Assembly (NCBI RefSeq): GCF_000203815.1
Contig: NW_004457723.1
Coordinates: forward strand, 806,001-870,000
DNA length: 64,000 nt
Reading direction: 5' to 3'
From: Cavenderia fasciculata
Lineage: Eukaryota; Evosea; Eumycetozoa; Acytosteliales; Cavenderiaceae
Positions 1 through 10,250 of this stretch are shown in pieces (position 1 is the stretch's first letter; every line of letters starts with the position of its first letter). The translations under genes and the position numbers were made by a program. A model generated the notes under the pieces. That model did no database searches. It had not been told where the DNA came from and was given only the letters and a program-made list of their open reading frames with translations.

Positions 1-696
1 GAATTAATTGCTTGGCTGTCTAGATTATTCGTCACTATTGTCACTCCATCGGCTGTCGAACCTGGTACATTCCCTATTCACAGTCCCAACAATATAACAA
101 TGTTTTTCAAACTCCTTGGTCGTCTGCTTCGTATTGGATACCCAACACATTGGATCACTGGTGTAGTCGAATTATTATTAAGTGGATCATTAACAACTGT
201 TGAACCAACTCGTAAAAACAGAATGATACCTCTATCTCGTGTAGCTCCTCCTCTTTTAAAAATGTTATCAATCACACCATGGTTGATTGAAATTCGTACA
301 CAAGCTGCATTGTGGATGGACAAGTATCAAATTAGATTGTTGGCAGGAAGTATAATTCCTAGTGTGTCTGATATCAAGAGATATGATATTTCAATCAGAG
401 GAACTAGGTCATACTCTGGTCCACCATTCTCATCGGTCATCATGATGGCCATTGAATATCCATCCAATCAAATCTTCTCGCCTTCAAACGGTGCAGACGA
501 TAACCTTAGATTCCAACTTCTTGATGCAACTCGCAACAAAACAACCATTATCACAACCATCTTGTTTGATGGAAAGACAGTATCATTTTGGATGTCTGAA
601 ACAGATTATAACAATCTATTGTCTCAAAATGTCACCATTAAACTATTTAGAAATGATACTTGGAAACCATTTACTGAACCTAAAAGTTTACAATAA
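1..696 (+). CDS. C-terminal part of an unrecognised protein (5' end outside window)
   Basis: The frame is open from the first base of the window to a TAA at 694-696, so the gene begins upstream; the ATG at 100 is internal. About 231 residues are visible. They include a HWITGVVELLL segment, then SITPWLIEIRTQAALWM, and end in a strand-rich stretch (SFWMSETDY, FRNDTWKPF). There is no TM segment or catalytic motif that I recognise. The spacing of the HW and PWLxExRT segments reminds me of the C-terminus of fungal and dictyostelid MYND/DUF4470 proteins, but this is weak recall. A scrambled second copy of the same sequence lies at 1362-1978, so the gene belongs to a locally duplicated family. No intron is needed in the visible part. 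Confidence 0.6.
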   Translation, partial: ELIAWLSRLFVTIVTPSAVEPGTFPIHSPNNITMFFKLLGRLLRIGYPTHWITGVVELLLSGSLTTVEPTRKNRMIPLSRVAPPLLKMLSITPWLIEIRTQAALWMDKYQIRLLAGSIIPSVSDIKRYDISIRGTRSYSGPPFSSVIMMAIEYPSNQIFSPSNGADDNLRFQLLDATRNKTTIITTILFDGKTVSFWMSETDYNNLLSQNVTIKLFRNDTWKPFTEPKSLQ

Positions 697-850
697 ATAA
701 TTAATTAAAAAAAAAACAGTAAAAACAATTAAATATATCTTTTATATTAATATAATTTTTAATTTATTTTTCTCTCACTAACTTTTTTTTTCATTATTTA
801 TGAACAGAAGATCATTCGTTTAAATTAAGATATCTTTGTTTATCGAAGAA

Positions 851-1361
851 ATGTCAAGCAGCGGTAGTAGTAATAATTCAATCGAACAACTGAGAGCATC
901 AGGAAATAAAGTATGTATTATACTTGAATATAATAGCTAGCGATTACTTACTCCTCCTTAATTACAATTGGTCAATCAATTCACAGACAATGATCTTCAA
1001 GACAAATCATTTGATTTTGAAAAGATTAAGAAATCGGTTGATACTTTGGCTCAAGAAGATTGGACTAAAAAGAATGGTTCTGGAAAGGTGAATGCATTGA
1101 CATTACCAAGTCTTATGCCATCAAGATTATCAAATGTAAACGAATACTATGTTGTTGGTCACGACACTCCAAAAAGTGCAATGAGTCCACATGTTGATGG
1201 AGCCGAAGTCAGACCAAACGAAAACGATCCATTGATTATCCCAAGATTAAAAGAGATTGAATCTCAACGTATCCGTTTACGTGACAATCCATCATTATCT
1301 GATTAGCAGTATTGGATAGTGTACGTGACAACAGGGATGAAAGAAAGGCTAGAGGAATGAT
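851..1361 (+). pseudogene. Small two-exon gene of unknown function, apparently decayed
   Basis: Exon 1 starts at the ATG at 851 and reads 20 codons to a good donor (GTATGT) at 911. The coding-looking second exon begins at 971 (GTC AAT CAA...) and is in phase with exon 1 only if the intron ends in TG. The only AG before the coding frame (985-986) gives the wrong phase and an early stop. The frame then stops at 1304-1306, but a different frame immediately continues with coding-like, charged sequence (VLDSVRDNRDERKARG) up to about 1361, where the inverted segment of the next feature begins. I read this as a host gene with a lost acceptor, a frameshift and a cut 3' end. The roughly 130-residue product (LPSLMPSRLSNVNEYYVVGHDTP...) is not one I recognise. 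Confidence 0.5.
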
Positions 1362-1978
1362 TTGATTGGATGGATATTCAATGGCCATCATAATGACCGA
1401 TGAGAATACTGAACCAGAGTGTGACAGAGTTCCCGTGATTGAATCTGTGAGTTTGTTTATTTTTATATCGTATCTCTTGATGGCCGCAGCACTAGGTACA
1501 TTAGCACCCAACAATCTAATTTGATACTTGTCCATCCACAATGCAGCTTGTGTACGAATTTCAACCATCCATGGTGTGATTGATAACTTTTTAAATACAG
1601 GAGCGACACGAGAAACTGGCATGATTCTCTTTTTAGGTGTTGGTTCGACAGTTGTTAATGATCCTGTGAGCAGCAACTCGACCATACCAGAGATCCAAGG
1701 AACTAGGTACAATCCCCATCAACAGTCCAAGCAATATAGCAATGTTTTTCAAACTCCTTGGTCGTCTGCTTCGTGTTGGATACAGGTGGCTTAGATTCCA
1801 TCTTCTCGACCCAGCTCGCAACCAAGTTACCATTCTCACTACCATCTTTTTTGATGGAAAAAATGCATCTTTTTGGATGTCTGAATCTGATTATATCATA
1901 CTTTCATCTCTAAATGCAACTATCAGATTATTTAGAAGTGATTCTTGGAAACCATTTAGTCAAGCTCAAAATTTTTAA
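1362..1978. pseudogene. Scrambled partial copy of the gene at 1-696
   Basis: Three blocks of the first gene recur here in a changed order and orientation. The middle block (PW.SGMVELLL to AIEYPSNQI) is on the minus strand at about 1362-1712. The block that should precede it (MFFKLLGRLLRVGY) follows on the plus strand at about 1715-1781. The C-terminal block (LRFHLLDPARNQ to WKPFSQAQNF) is on the plus strand at about 1787-1978. The middle block has thus been moved upstream of the N-terminal block and flipped. No single open frame spans the copy, so it cannot encode the parent protein. Confidence 0.7.
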
Positions 1979-2029
1979 ATAAATAAATAAATAATATTAC
2001 GGAAAAAAAAAAAACTAAAAAAAAGTAAA

Positions 2030-2345
2030 AAAAAAACTACTGGCTGGACCTTTTTTGTTGGTTTTTTCCAATGAGGATTTGATGAAAATTTATAAAAATA
2101 GGTTTGAAAGATAGTCATGAGTGTAAGGAATAAGAATATAATGGGATATGATCAAAGAAATTAGATTTAGTTGGATAAAAGCCAAAGCTGATTTTTTTGT
2201 CCGGAAAAACAAATTGGAAAAAAAGATATAGGCTGAACATTTTAATAGTTTTTTCCTGTGTGGTTTCAATTTTGAAATCAAAATTGATGAAACTAGGTTA
2301 GAGCGATAGCTTCGAGTGTTTAGAACAAGAATATGAAAAAAAAAA
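2030..2345. repeat. Two diverged tandem copies of a noncoding unit beside the tRNA gene
   Basis: The segment from about 2036 to 2140 (GGCTGGACC...GTTTTTTCC...GATGAAAATT...GTCATGAGTGTAAGGAATAAGAATAT) is echoed at about 2228-2335 (GGCTGAACA...GTTTTTTCC...GATGAAACTAGG...CTTCGAGTGTTTAGAACAAGAATAT). The copies are imperfect and noncoding. They lie directly beyond the 3' end of the tRNA gene. Confidence 0.45.
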
Positions 2346-2365
2346 TTCTTACAGTCAAAAACAAT

Positions 2366-2369
2366 AAAA
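2366..2369 (-). terminator. Pol III terminator of tRNA-Lys
   Basis: A TTTT run on the minus strand begins four bases beyond the tRNA 3' end, as expected for RNA polymerase III termination. Confidence 0.7.
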
Positions 2370-2372
2370 GAT

Positions 2373-2445
2373 AGCCCTATGGGGGGCTCGAACCCCCGAC
2401 CACAAGATTAAGAGTCTTGCGCTCTACCGACTGAGCTAACAAGGC
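2373..2445 (-). tRNA. tRNA-Lys (CUU)
   Basis: The minus strand folds as a 73-base cloverleaf. The acceptor stem is GCCTTGT with ATAGGGC. The D arm holds the A box (TTAGCTCAGTCGGTAGAGC), the anticodon loop is CTCTTAA with anticodon CTT, and the T arm holds the B box (GGTTCGAGCCC). There is no intron. CCA is not encoded. The discriminator base is T. Confidence 0.95.
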
Positions 2446-2651
2446 GTGATGTTTTTCAAAAAAAATTTCACGGGTCTCGACCCGCCCTTGCTTTTTTATC
2501 AATTTTTTGGTTTCCATACCAAATTTTATTTATTTTAATAATTATTTTAATATATTTAATTTTTTCGATAAATATATTTAATTTTTGAATCACTTTCAAA
2601 CCATGAGAGTTTTTCGAATCACTTGTATGTTTAAAGTAATATTAATTAAAA

Positions 2652-4052
2652 ATGAAGATATCAACAACAATAATCATACTTTGTGTAATAGTATCAAGCT
2701 TTTCAGTATCAAGTGAATTGTTATCAATCACTGGATTATTGGGTGGACTGTTGGGTGGTTCATCATCTTCCTCCTCCTCATCTACATCCTCCTCATCCTC
2801 CTCATCATCAACATCAACAGGAGGAGGATCAGGACCTATTATTGATATTGACCTTGGACCAATTAGTTTAGAATTATATTTAGCAATTGGTGATCAAACC
2901 AATAGAAATCTATTCTTGGATTGGACACATCAATACAACAAGACCTATACAACTGCAGAGTTTCAAAAGAGATACAAGTTGTTTGTCAGTAATCTATTAT
3001 TTGTCAACAACTATGCAACGTTAAACCCCAACAGTCAAATGATACTTGGTACAAATGAATTTGCTGATCTTTCACTCCAAGAATTTGTCGACATTAGACT
3101 GACCAAATTCAACATGTCTGAAATCACCGATGACTTGTTTAATCAAAATCAACCAGACAATCAAACATCATCATCATCATCATCCTCATCTCCTCCTTCA
3201 TCTCGACAGATTCTAACGACAGGCCCAATATTCTTGAGTTGGAAGGAATTTGGACTAGTTACTCCAGTTAAAAATCAAGGATCATGTGGTATGGTGTAAA
3301 ACTTGACTAGTTATATTAATTATTAATTGAATTCAATAATAGGTTCATGTTATGCATTCTCTGCAGTTGGAGCGGTTGAAACCTTGTACCTACGTACCTA
3401 TGGAACACAACAAAGTATCGACCTCTCTGAACAAGAATTGGTAGATTGTAGAGACTACAATAATATTGGTTGTGGCGGGGGTTGGATGCACAACGCATTT
3501 AAGCAAATTTTAATTGAAAAAGGAATAACATTATCAAGTATAATACCCTATGTAGGTAGCAGGGATTACATCAACTGTTACAAAGGATTTAAAAAGACCA
3601 AAATTTCAAAATACACAATGGTACCCAGGACCGAAGATGGCCTGAGAGAAGCATTGATGGAAACAGCAGTTTCAGCTGCATTTGATGCAAGTTCTAGGTA
3701 TGTAAAAAAAAAAAAACAAAAGAAAAAGACTTAATTAAATTTAATTTATCAATCAAATAAATAGAGAATTCCAATTGTATCAAAGTGGAATATTTTCATC
3801 ACCAACTTGTGAAAAGCTAGCACCTACACATGCAGTACTTGTTGTTGGATATTACCCAACCTATTGGGTAATTAAAAATTCTTGGGGAAGTATGTATACA
3901 AAAAAAGTTCATCTATATATTCTTATTTATTTATTTATCCATCCATTCTAGCTCAATGGGGAGAACAAGGATTTTTTAAAATGGCAAGAAATACCAATGA
4001 TCAATGTGGTATTGCTCGTTATGCAAGTTATCCAACTCAAATCCATGAATAA
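2652..4052 (+). CDS. Papain-family (C1A) cysteine protease, cathepsin-like preproprotein
   Basis: Four exons (2652-3288, 3343-3697, 3765-3889, 3952-4052) join in phase to give 405 residues. The first ~20 residues are a signal peptide, followed by a Ser-rich stretch (about 37-57). An I29 inhibitor prodomain (about 83-150) has the GTNEFADLS signature. A second Ser run separates prodomain and mature enzyme. The mature part carries the catalytic Cys in NQGSCGSCYAFS (about Cys215), His in THAVLVVGY (about His353) and Asn in NSWG (about Asn369), so it should be active. The third residue after the catalytic Cys region is Tyr rather than the usual Trp (SCYAFS for SCWAFS). It is likely lysosomal or secreted. 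Dictyostelids carry many such proteases, so I assign no symbol. Confidence 0.93.
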
Positions 4053-4195
4053 ATAAAAAGAGTATTTCAACTTGTTGTCTAATTTGTGTTTATGTTTTTT
4101 TATTTTGATTTATATTATTTTAAAAAAAAAAATATGTGTATGTGTGTGTGTGCGAGAGTGTATTTATATATTTAAAAGAGAGGAGGGCCTAATGC

Positions 4196-4255
4196 TTTGA
4201 TTTGATTTGATTTGATTTGATTTGATTTGATTTGATTTGATTTGATTTGATTTAA
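4196..4255. repeat. (TTGAT)n pentanucleotide microsatellite
   Basis: About eleven consecutive TTGAT units lie between the convergent 3' ends of the cysteine protease and sortilin genes. The last units decay to TTTAATTTTGA. Confidence 0.9.
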
Positions 4256-4279
4256 TTTTGATTTAATTTTGATTTAATT

Positions 4280-6703
4280 TTAAAATTCATCATTATTTAA
4301 ATCATTATCATTTAAAATTTGAGCGTCATCATCTTCGATACCAAATTCGTCGTCGGCCAAAGAGTTTGGTCTGATGCCAAGGGAGCTATACTTTTGGTCC
4401 TTGCTGAGACCCAATTTCTTCAAGATCTTTTCCTTGACCTCTGGGTTCTTGTGCAAGAAGAAGAAAATACCAATGCCAGCAAATACCAAGACGAGGATGA
4501 TGATAAATGGAGCGAGCCACTTGTTCTTTTTAAAGACAGACGACGTTGGACAGTTTTTGATGGTTGGCATGAGTTCCGATGAGATGCCATTGATGCAAAC
4601 GTCGCCAGCAATCATACGGTAGCCTCTGCTAATGGCATAGGTAGTGTCGAGTGGACAGTCGGATGGTGGGTCGGCTTGCCAGTCGTTTGGTGGAGTAAAG
4701 TTTGGATCGATAGCACAGATCAACTGACTGTCATTGTAGGAAATGTCAACGAAACCAAGGTCGCACTCAAAGTCATCAAAGGTACATACAGAGTAGATGT
4801 ATTGTGGCTCGGGCAAGACACCGGTGAGAGTGCAAGTCGATCCTTGCTTGATACGGGTATAGTTGATTTGGGCACCAAGAATGTCATTGGTCACAAAATA
4901 TTCGTAATCCTTGGTTGGATCGCAAACTGGGAGACCAATCGTTGAGAAATCGATTGAAAAGGCGTATCCATTACCATTGGCAGTACACAAAATAATAGCG
5001 ACCAATGATGTAGTGTTTGGATCATTTTGAATATCTTGAATATCATACATTACACCAGTAGCAGTATCAAATGTATAATCAATAAATGTTAAACCACCAT
5101 CAATTGAATATCTAAAAAAATAAATAAATAAAAAAATTAAATAAATATATAAAATAAAAATTAAATATATTATTTCCAAACATACGAGATATTATTAGTG
5201 TTGATACCAGTATCAGCATAAACAAGAATGGAACCATAGTTTACAAATTCATAGATGGATGGGTTATCGAAAACTGCATTCCAACTTTGACCACCATCTC
5301 TTGTTAAAAAGGTGCTAATTTTGTTTAATGGAGCAGATGGAGAGATACCATTGTTTACAATACCACTGGCAAATGCAAGACCGGGTGCATGATCATGTGA
5401 ATAGAATGCACCATATCCTCTTTTGGTATAAGTAGTTTGTCCAAAAATATTTAAAGAGTTTTGCTAATAAATTAAAAATAAATAAAAATAAATATAAGTT
5501 GTTTCTTATTATTTCTTTTTTGTTTTGTTTTGTTTTTTGTTTTACCTTGTTTGGATTTGGTAATGGAGCAGCAAGTTGAGCCCAGTTACCACCATTGTTG
5601 TAGGAAATGAGAGATCTCAAGATTGGACTCTTGTTGGCTCCGGCTTGATATGGGTTGGTGACATTGTTGATAATGTAGACACCTGGGAGACCATAGAATG
5701 GAGTGAAATCATAGCTATCGAATCTGTTATCCATGTCGTGATTATGGTTGACATATTGAGCTTGAAGAGTGAAAATGTTACCATAGGAATTTGATACATA
5801 AATGCTTGAATATGGTGGAGAGGTTGCTGTAGACTTTGGTGAAATACCCAACCAAATAGCTCCAGTTGTATCATCCAAAACTGCAAATTCCTATAAAAAA
5901 TAAAAAAAATAAAAGTAAATAACTAATAATAATAATTATTTTCTTTTTTGATTTCTTACATTAGTTTCAACAACTTTACCAAATGGGAATTGACATTGTA
6001 AGAAACCCATTACATTATTGCTGACTGGATCTTGATTTGAACGAACATAGAGACTGGTGCCAGCACCAAAAGTGGCGGCAACATATAAATAATTGTCAGT
6101 AGAGTCGATATCTTTGGCACCATCAATAATACTAGTGGTGGTCTTTCCAAAATCAGATGTATAAATCAATGATGAAGTTCCATCAGCCTTTGTTCCAATG
6201 GCAAAAATACCAACAAGTGATTCATCAGAACTAAAAAGGAAAAGGAAAGAAAATAGGATTAGTAGATTGCAACTCACCTCTTTCTTTCATTACACGTCTA
6301 TCTTTACATACTCGGTACTTGCAGGATCCCAATAAGCTTCTTTAATCTTGAGAGAGGTCAAGATTTGATTCCAAGTGACACCAAAATCGGTAGAGACGTA
6401 GAGGTTCTTGTTGTTATTCATTGCAATCAAATTACCAGTGACTCTAGGGTTGACTTTGAGCGATGTGAGAGCAACATTGATAACATGGAGTAAAAAGGAC
6501 TGACCGCCATCTTGAGAGATGAGCATATAGGTCTTTGGTTGAGTTGGTGGTGAAATGGTCATAACCATCATTGGATTGACAGCGTCAAAGAGAATATCTT
6601 GTACTGGTACACCTTCTCCATTGGGTAATGCCAATTTTTGAAATGTAAAACCAGAATTTACAGATTTGTATAAAAAGTTACTAGTATCTGAAACATAACA
6701 TGT

Positions 6704-6794
<91 letters not shown>

Positions 6795-6996
6795 TATAAA
6801 AAATAATGTTAAAAATACATGATCTATGTATATATAAACTACGACATACTTTAGAATCTACCCAAGTCCAAGCATTCCAATTTATTATTTGTTTGTTGGC
6901 ATTTGAGGGTTGAGGGAAGCCATAAAGCTCGGCACTGACTGATAACAATGCTGCTAGTGCAATCAACACCAACAACAAGTGTTTTGAATTCATCAT
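4280..6996 (-). CDS. Sortilin-like VPS10-domain sorting receptor
   Basis: Six exons on the minus strand (6850-6996, 6312-6703, 5960-6230, 5546-5890, 5186-5463, 4280-5111) join in phase to 754 residues. The N-terminus is a signal peptide (about 1-22). A beta-propeller region with Asp-box motifs (SQDGGQSF, TRDGGQSW, SIDGGLTF) is followed by the Cys-rich 10CC part (CTFDDFECDLGF, GYRMIAGDVC, NCP). One TM helix (about 676-698) leads into a cytosolic tail of about 57 residues holding YSSL, a YxxPhi sorting motif, and acidic clusters. Only one VPS10 domain is present, as in sortilin and unlike yeast Vps10p with two. The expected role is Golgi-to-endolysosome cargo sorting. Its convergent neighbour is a cysteine protease, a plausible kind of cargo, but that link is only inference. 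Confidence 0.93.
6707..6790. repeat. (GA)n dinucleotide run inside sortilin intron 1
   Basis: About 42 uninterrupted GA units. On the sense (minus) strand this is a CT run ending at the 3' splice site TATAG (acceptor before exon 2 at 6703), so it forms the polypyrimidine tract of the intron. Confidence 0.93.
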
Positions 6997-7998
6997 CTTC
7001 TTCTTCTTCTTCTTCTTGTTGAAGTTGCTAATATTAAGAATTAATATAATATATAAAAAGAGTCGAGTGTTAATGTTTGATGTTCATCAAATGCTAGAGA
7101 GAATATAAAAAAAAAAGAAAAAAAAGAAAACTATGATTCTATGATAGATGATGTATTTGATTGATTGAATTGACTACTAATAGTAGTAATATTATGTCTA
7201 TCTCTATTTCTGTCTGTCTGTCTGTCTGTTAATGTAATTCTCTATCTCTCTTTTCTCTCTTCTTCTTCTTCTTGCTTGTTCTACTTTTTGTTGTTGAGCA
7301 AAGAGAGTGAAAAGTGAAGTAGGTAGAGCGCGCAGACAGTAGAGCAGGTAGATGTGTGTGATTGGTTGATGGTGAACTGCTGTAATAGAGTTGTTTTATC
7401 ATCATAGTGGTGGTGGTGGTGGGTAGTGGTAGTGGTGGCTGTCAATGTAGCAGGAAACCCAACCCCTAACATATATACATGGTTTGGTTTGAATTCTATT
7501 TGAGTTTGCAATCATTATTATTTTATGTGTTATGCGTATCTTTAATATCAAAGAATTTCTTTTCTCATCTCTCTATCTCTATCTCTATCTCTATCTGTAT
7601 TGAGGAGAATAGTTGTGAAGTTCATTTCATCTTTTAATCTCTTCCTCTTCCTACTTTGATAATATTGAAATTAAAAAAAAAAGATAAATGTAGTGATAAG
7701 ATAACTAATAGCTATATACTTTACTTTATATATATCTAGATATAATTTATAATATTAATTAATAACAAAGAAGTTTTCAAAAAAACTCTAGTCTTAGTTT
7801 CACAGCAGCAGGAGAGAGGTGATGTCACACCCTCCAAAACTGAGGAATTAAAAACCAGATTTTTTTTTTAATATGACAGAGCAGATCCAAAAACGAAGGA
7901 CGGAATGTTCACTTGCTATTTCGACCTACTTATATATTTGATATCATATCGAAACTTGTGTAGGGTGAGATATCTCCAGCAATAACAAGAGTACTCTG

Positions 7999-8030
<32 letters not shown>

Positions 8031-8107
8031 ACAAAGTTGTATAATTATTTTTTTATTATTGTTAAAACGATGTGTTTACATTATTTATTTATTTTTAGTT
8101 GTTTGTT
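6997..8107. promoter_or_regulatory. Intergenic: sortilin upstream region and 3' flank of the next gene
   Basis: There is no convincing gene. It holds the sortilin upstream region with (CTT)n at 6997-7017, simple CTGT and TCT runs near 7200-7270, TATCTC repeats near 7570-7595, and (ATT)n at about 7998-8028. The open frame on the minus strand at 7281-7511 is low-complexity (His and Thr runs) and unsupported. Confidence 0.5.
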
Positions 8108-9262
8108 TTATGCAGAAGGAGCAGCAAGAGGACCAAGAATATGGTTATTATTTTGTCGATATACTCTTTCACGTGATTCTCTAATGGCTTCACGAGACTT
8201 TACACGCATTTCATGTAGTTTACTTGGATCCATTTGGTCGACGGGTGACTTGTACAGGTTGTCCCAACTCTCGAGATTCTTTGTAAGCGTTTGTTCAAAG
8301 AGTTTGAGGTGTTGTTCAATCTCTAGTTTGACACGATCCTTGTAGTCAAACTCTACTCCATACATCTTGGCAATAATGTGGTCTCGTTGTTCGTCGATTC
8401 TGTCAATGAGGTCATGACCTACGTCCTTGGCTTCATCCCAGATCGATTCACCCAGACGATGGAAATCAATGTTTTGTGGAAGCGGTGAATGGAAACGACC
8501 GCCGTGCAAAGGCATTGGGACGACTGGTGGACGGTTACCAAGATTATCGAGGAATTCTCGAATGGTACGTTGATGCTCCAAATCGACTTGATGTGGATGA
8601 TGAATGTTTGGTTGGTTGTAGATATCTATACGTTCACGTTGATAGAGATGGTAAGAGGTGGATTCTGACTTGTTGGTTACTGTGTATACGTTTTGGGCAG
8701 CAGGTACAGCTTTACTGGTACCCTGGTCAGCCTGGTACGTGCCAACTTCGATGAGTGCGTGAAAGTGGTCTTTAAGCATCGACCACAGTTGCTGTAACTT
8801 TAGAGATGTCTTGTGTGCCAAATGTTCGGTTGCCAGCATTGGTGGTTCAGGAACTGGTTTAAAAACACTGGCATAGAGATTGTAAAAGATGAATGCAACT
8901 AGTATTGGTGCCAACACAGTAAATATCTTTTTAAACAATTCTCGTCCTTGGTGAGCTCGACCGTGACCGTGATGATGATGGTGTCCATGGCGATGATGAC
9001 TCTGTTGTTGTTGTTGTTGTTGTTGTTGACGGGTTTGAGTGGGACGTAGTGGAATACCATCCTCGACCAAATTTTGGTAATCTTCAACCACACTATTTCC
9101 AGCGTGGCTTTGTTGTCGACTAATCAATGGAGGTGACATGATGGTAGTAGTCGACGACGACGATCCACCTATTGAGCTAGATGTTGCAGCCTCATCTGCT
9201 CCACCGCCACCACCCCCACCACCAGCTACTGTCGTTTTTCTTTTATTTATTCGACTAGTCAT
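8108..9262 (-). CDS. Single-pass membrane protein of unknown function
   Basis: One uninterrupted frame of 384 residues. The N-terminal ~110 residues are low-complexity: a Gly run, Ser/Thr runs, a Gln run and a His-rich patch. One strong hydrophobic segment follows at about 113-133 (IFTVLAPILVAFIFYNLYASVF). There is no signal peptide, so the N-terminus is probably cytosolic. The C-terminal ~250 residues are charged and helical (DEQRDHIIAKMYGVEFDYKDR, EIEQHLKLFEQTLTKNLESW, MRVKSREAIRESRERVYRQ) and probably form coiled coil. I do not recognise the family. It runs in the same direction as the sortilin gene downstream. Confidence 0.85.
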   Translation of the reverse strand: MTSRINKRKTTVAGGGGGGGGADEAATSSSIGGSSSSTTTIMSPPLISRQQSHAGNSVVEDYQNLVEDGIPLRPTQTRQQQQQQQQQSHHRHGHHHHHGHGRAHQGRELFKKIFTVLAPILVAFIFYNLYASVFKPVPEPPMLATEHLAHKTSLKLQQLWSMLKDHFHALIEVGTYQADQGTSKAVPAAQNVYTVTNKSESTSYHLYQRERIDIYNQPNIHHPHQVDLEHQRTIREFLDNLGNRPPVVPMPLHGGRFHSPLPQNIDFHRLGESIWDEAKDVGHDLIDRIDEQRDHIIAKMYGVEFDYKDRVKLEIEQHLKLFEQTLTKNLESWDNLYKSPVDQMDPSKLHEMRVKSREAIRESRERVYRQNNNHILGPLAAPSA

Positions 9263-10250
9263 ACTATATTCTATTATTATTATTATTTATTTTTCTTTTA
9301 AAAACATATATATATATATATATATTGAAACAAAAACTACTACTACTACTAGTATTTAAAATATTTTAAAATATTAAATGTGAAATGGGATAGGATGGTT
9401 TGTTCAAATAATAATATTATTTTTTTTTACTATCTATTGTTGAGAGTTGTGAAAAAAAAACTAGTCAAAAAACAATTTGAATGGTGAAAATACTCTATCT
9501 ACTATATAGATCTTATAGATAGATAATTAATTTTCATTACTTTATAATAATTAATTATTTTCCAATTTTGGAAAACTCATAATTTTTTTTTTTTAGATTT
9601 CCATTTTTTTTTTTTTTTTTTTAATAATATTAAATCGAATTTTAGATTATTCTACAAGATTCGATATTCTCTTTCGGTCAGTCGGTTACCCCTAACTGAC
9701 TGATTGATCAACTTTTTTTTTATACTATAACAACTTTCAAGTAAATATTATTTCCCCCTTGAAATGCACATCAGCTCTATCAACCATTTGAGAAAAAATT
9801 AATAAAAAGATTTTGTTTCCATTTGTATTTTTGAAAATTGGAAAATACAATTGTATTGTTTTTTGATATTTTAAATTCAAAATTGATCAATATCTTACCA
9901 ATCCCATTGAATTGACAACAAGAAATTTATAAATAGATGATGTTTGGAATCATACAAATCAGAATTTTTAAAATACTCATTAGAGAAGTTGCAATCGTTC
10001 GCGATGAACGCTAAACATTCTCTTACTTTGCTTTGGCAAATCAAATTTCAAAGGAATGTTGGTAAATATTATAATATAGGCTGATGATTCAAATATTTGG
10101 AAGGTTCAAAATATTTAAAATCAAGTGAGGCAATTAAACCAACAAACCTTTAAAATCAAATATTAAATTAAAGATATATATATATATAAATGAGATTTAT
10201 CAATATGATTGTTATATTATCATTAATATTTACTTTTTATTTTTTACTTC
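9263..10250. promoter_or_regulatory. Intergenic, no gene seen
   Basis: This is upstream sequence of the membrane-protein gene and 3' flank of gcvT. It contains TA and ACT runs at 9307-9354 and T runs at 9589-9622. There is a small hairpin, CGTTCGCGATGAACG, at about 9997-10011. No gene or RNA family is recognised. Confidence 0.5.

Noticed and set aside
7281-7511. Minus-strand frame upstream of sortilin with His and Thr runs.
   Set aside because: Simple-repeat composition, no good start context and no family resemblance.
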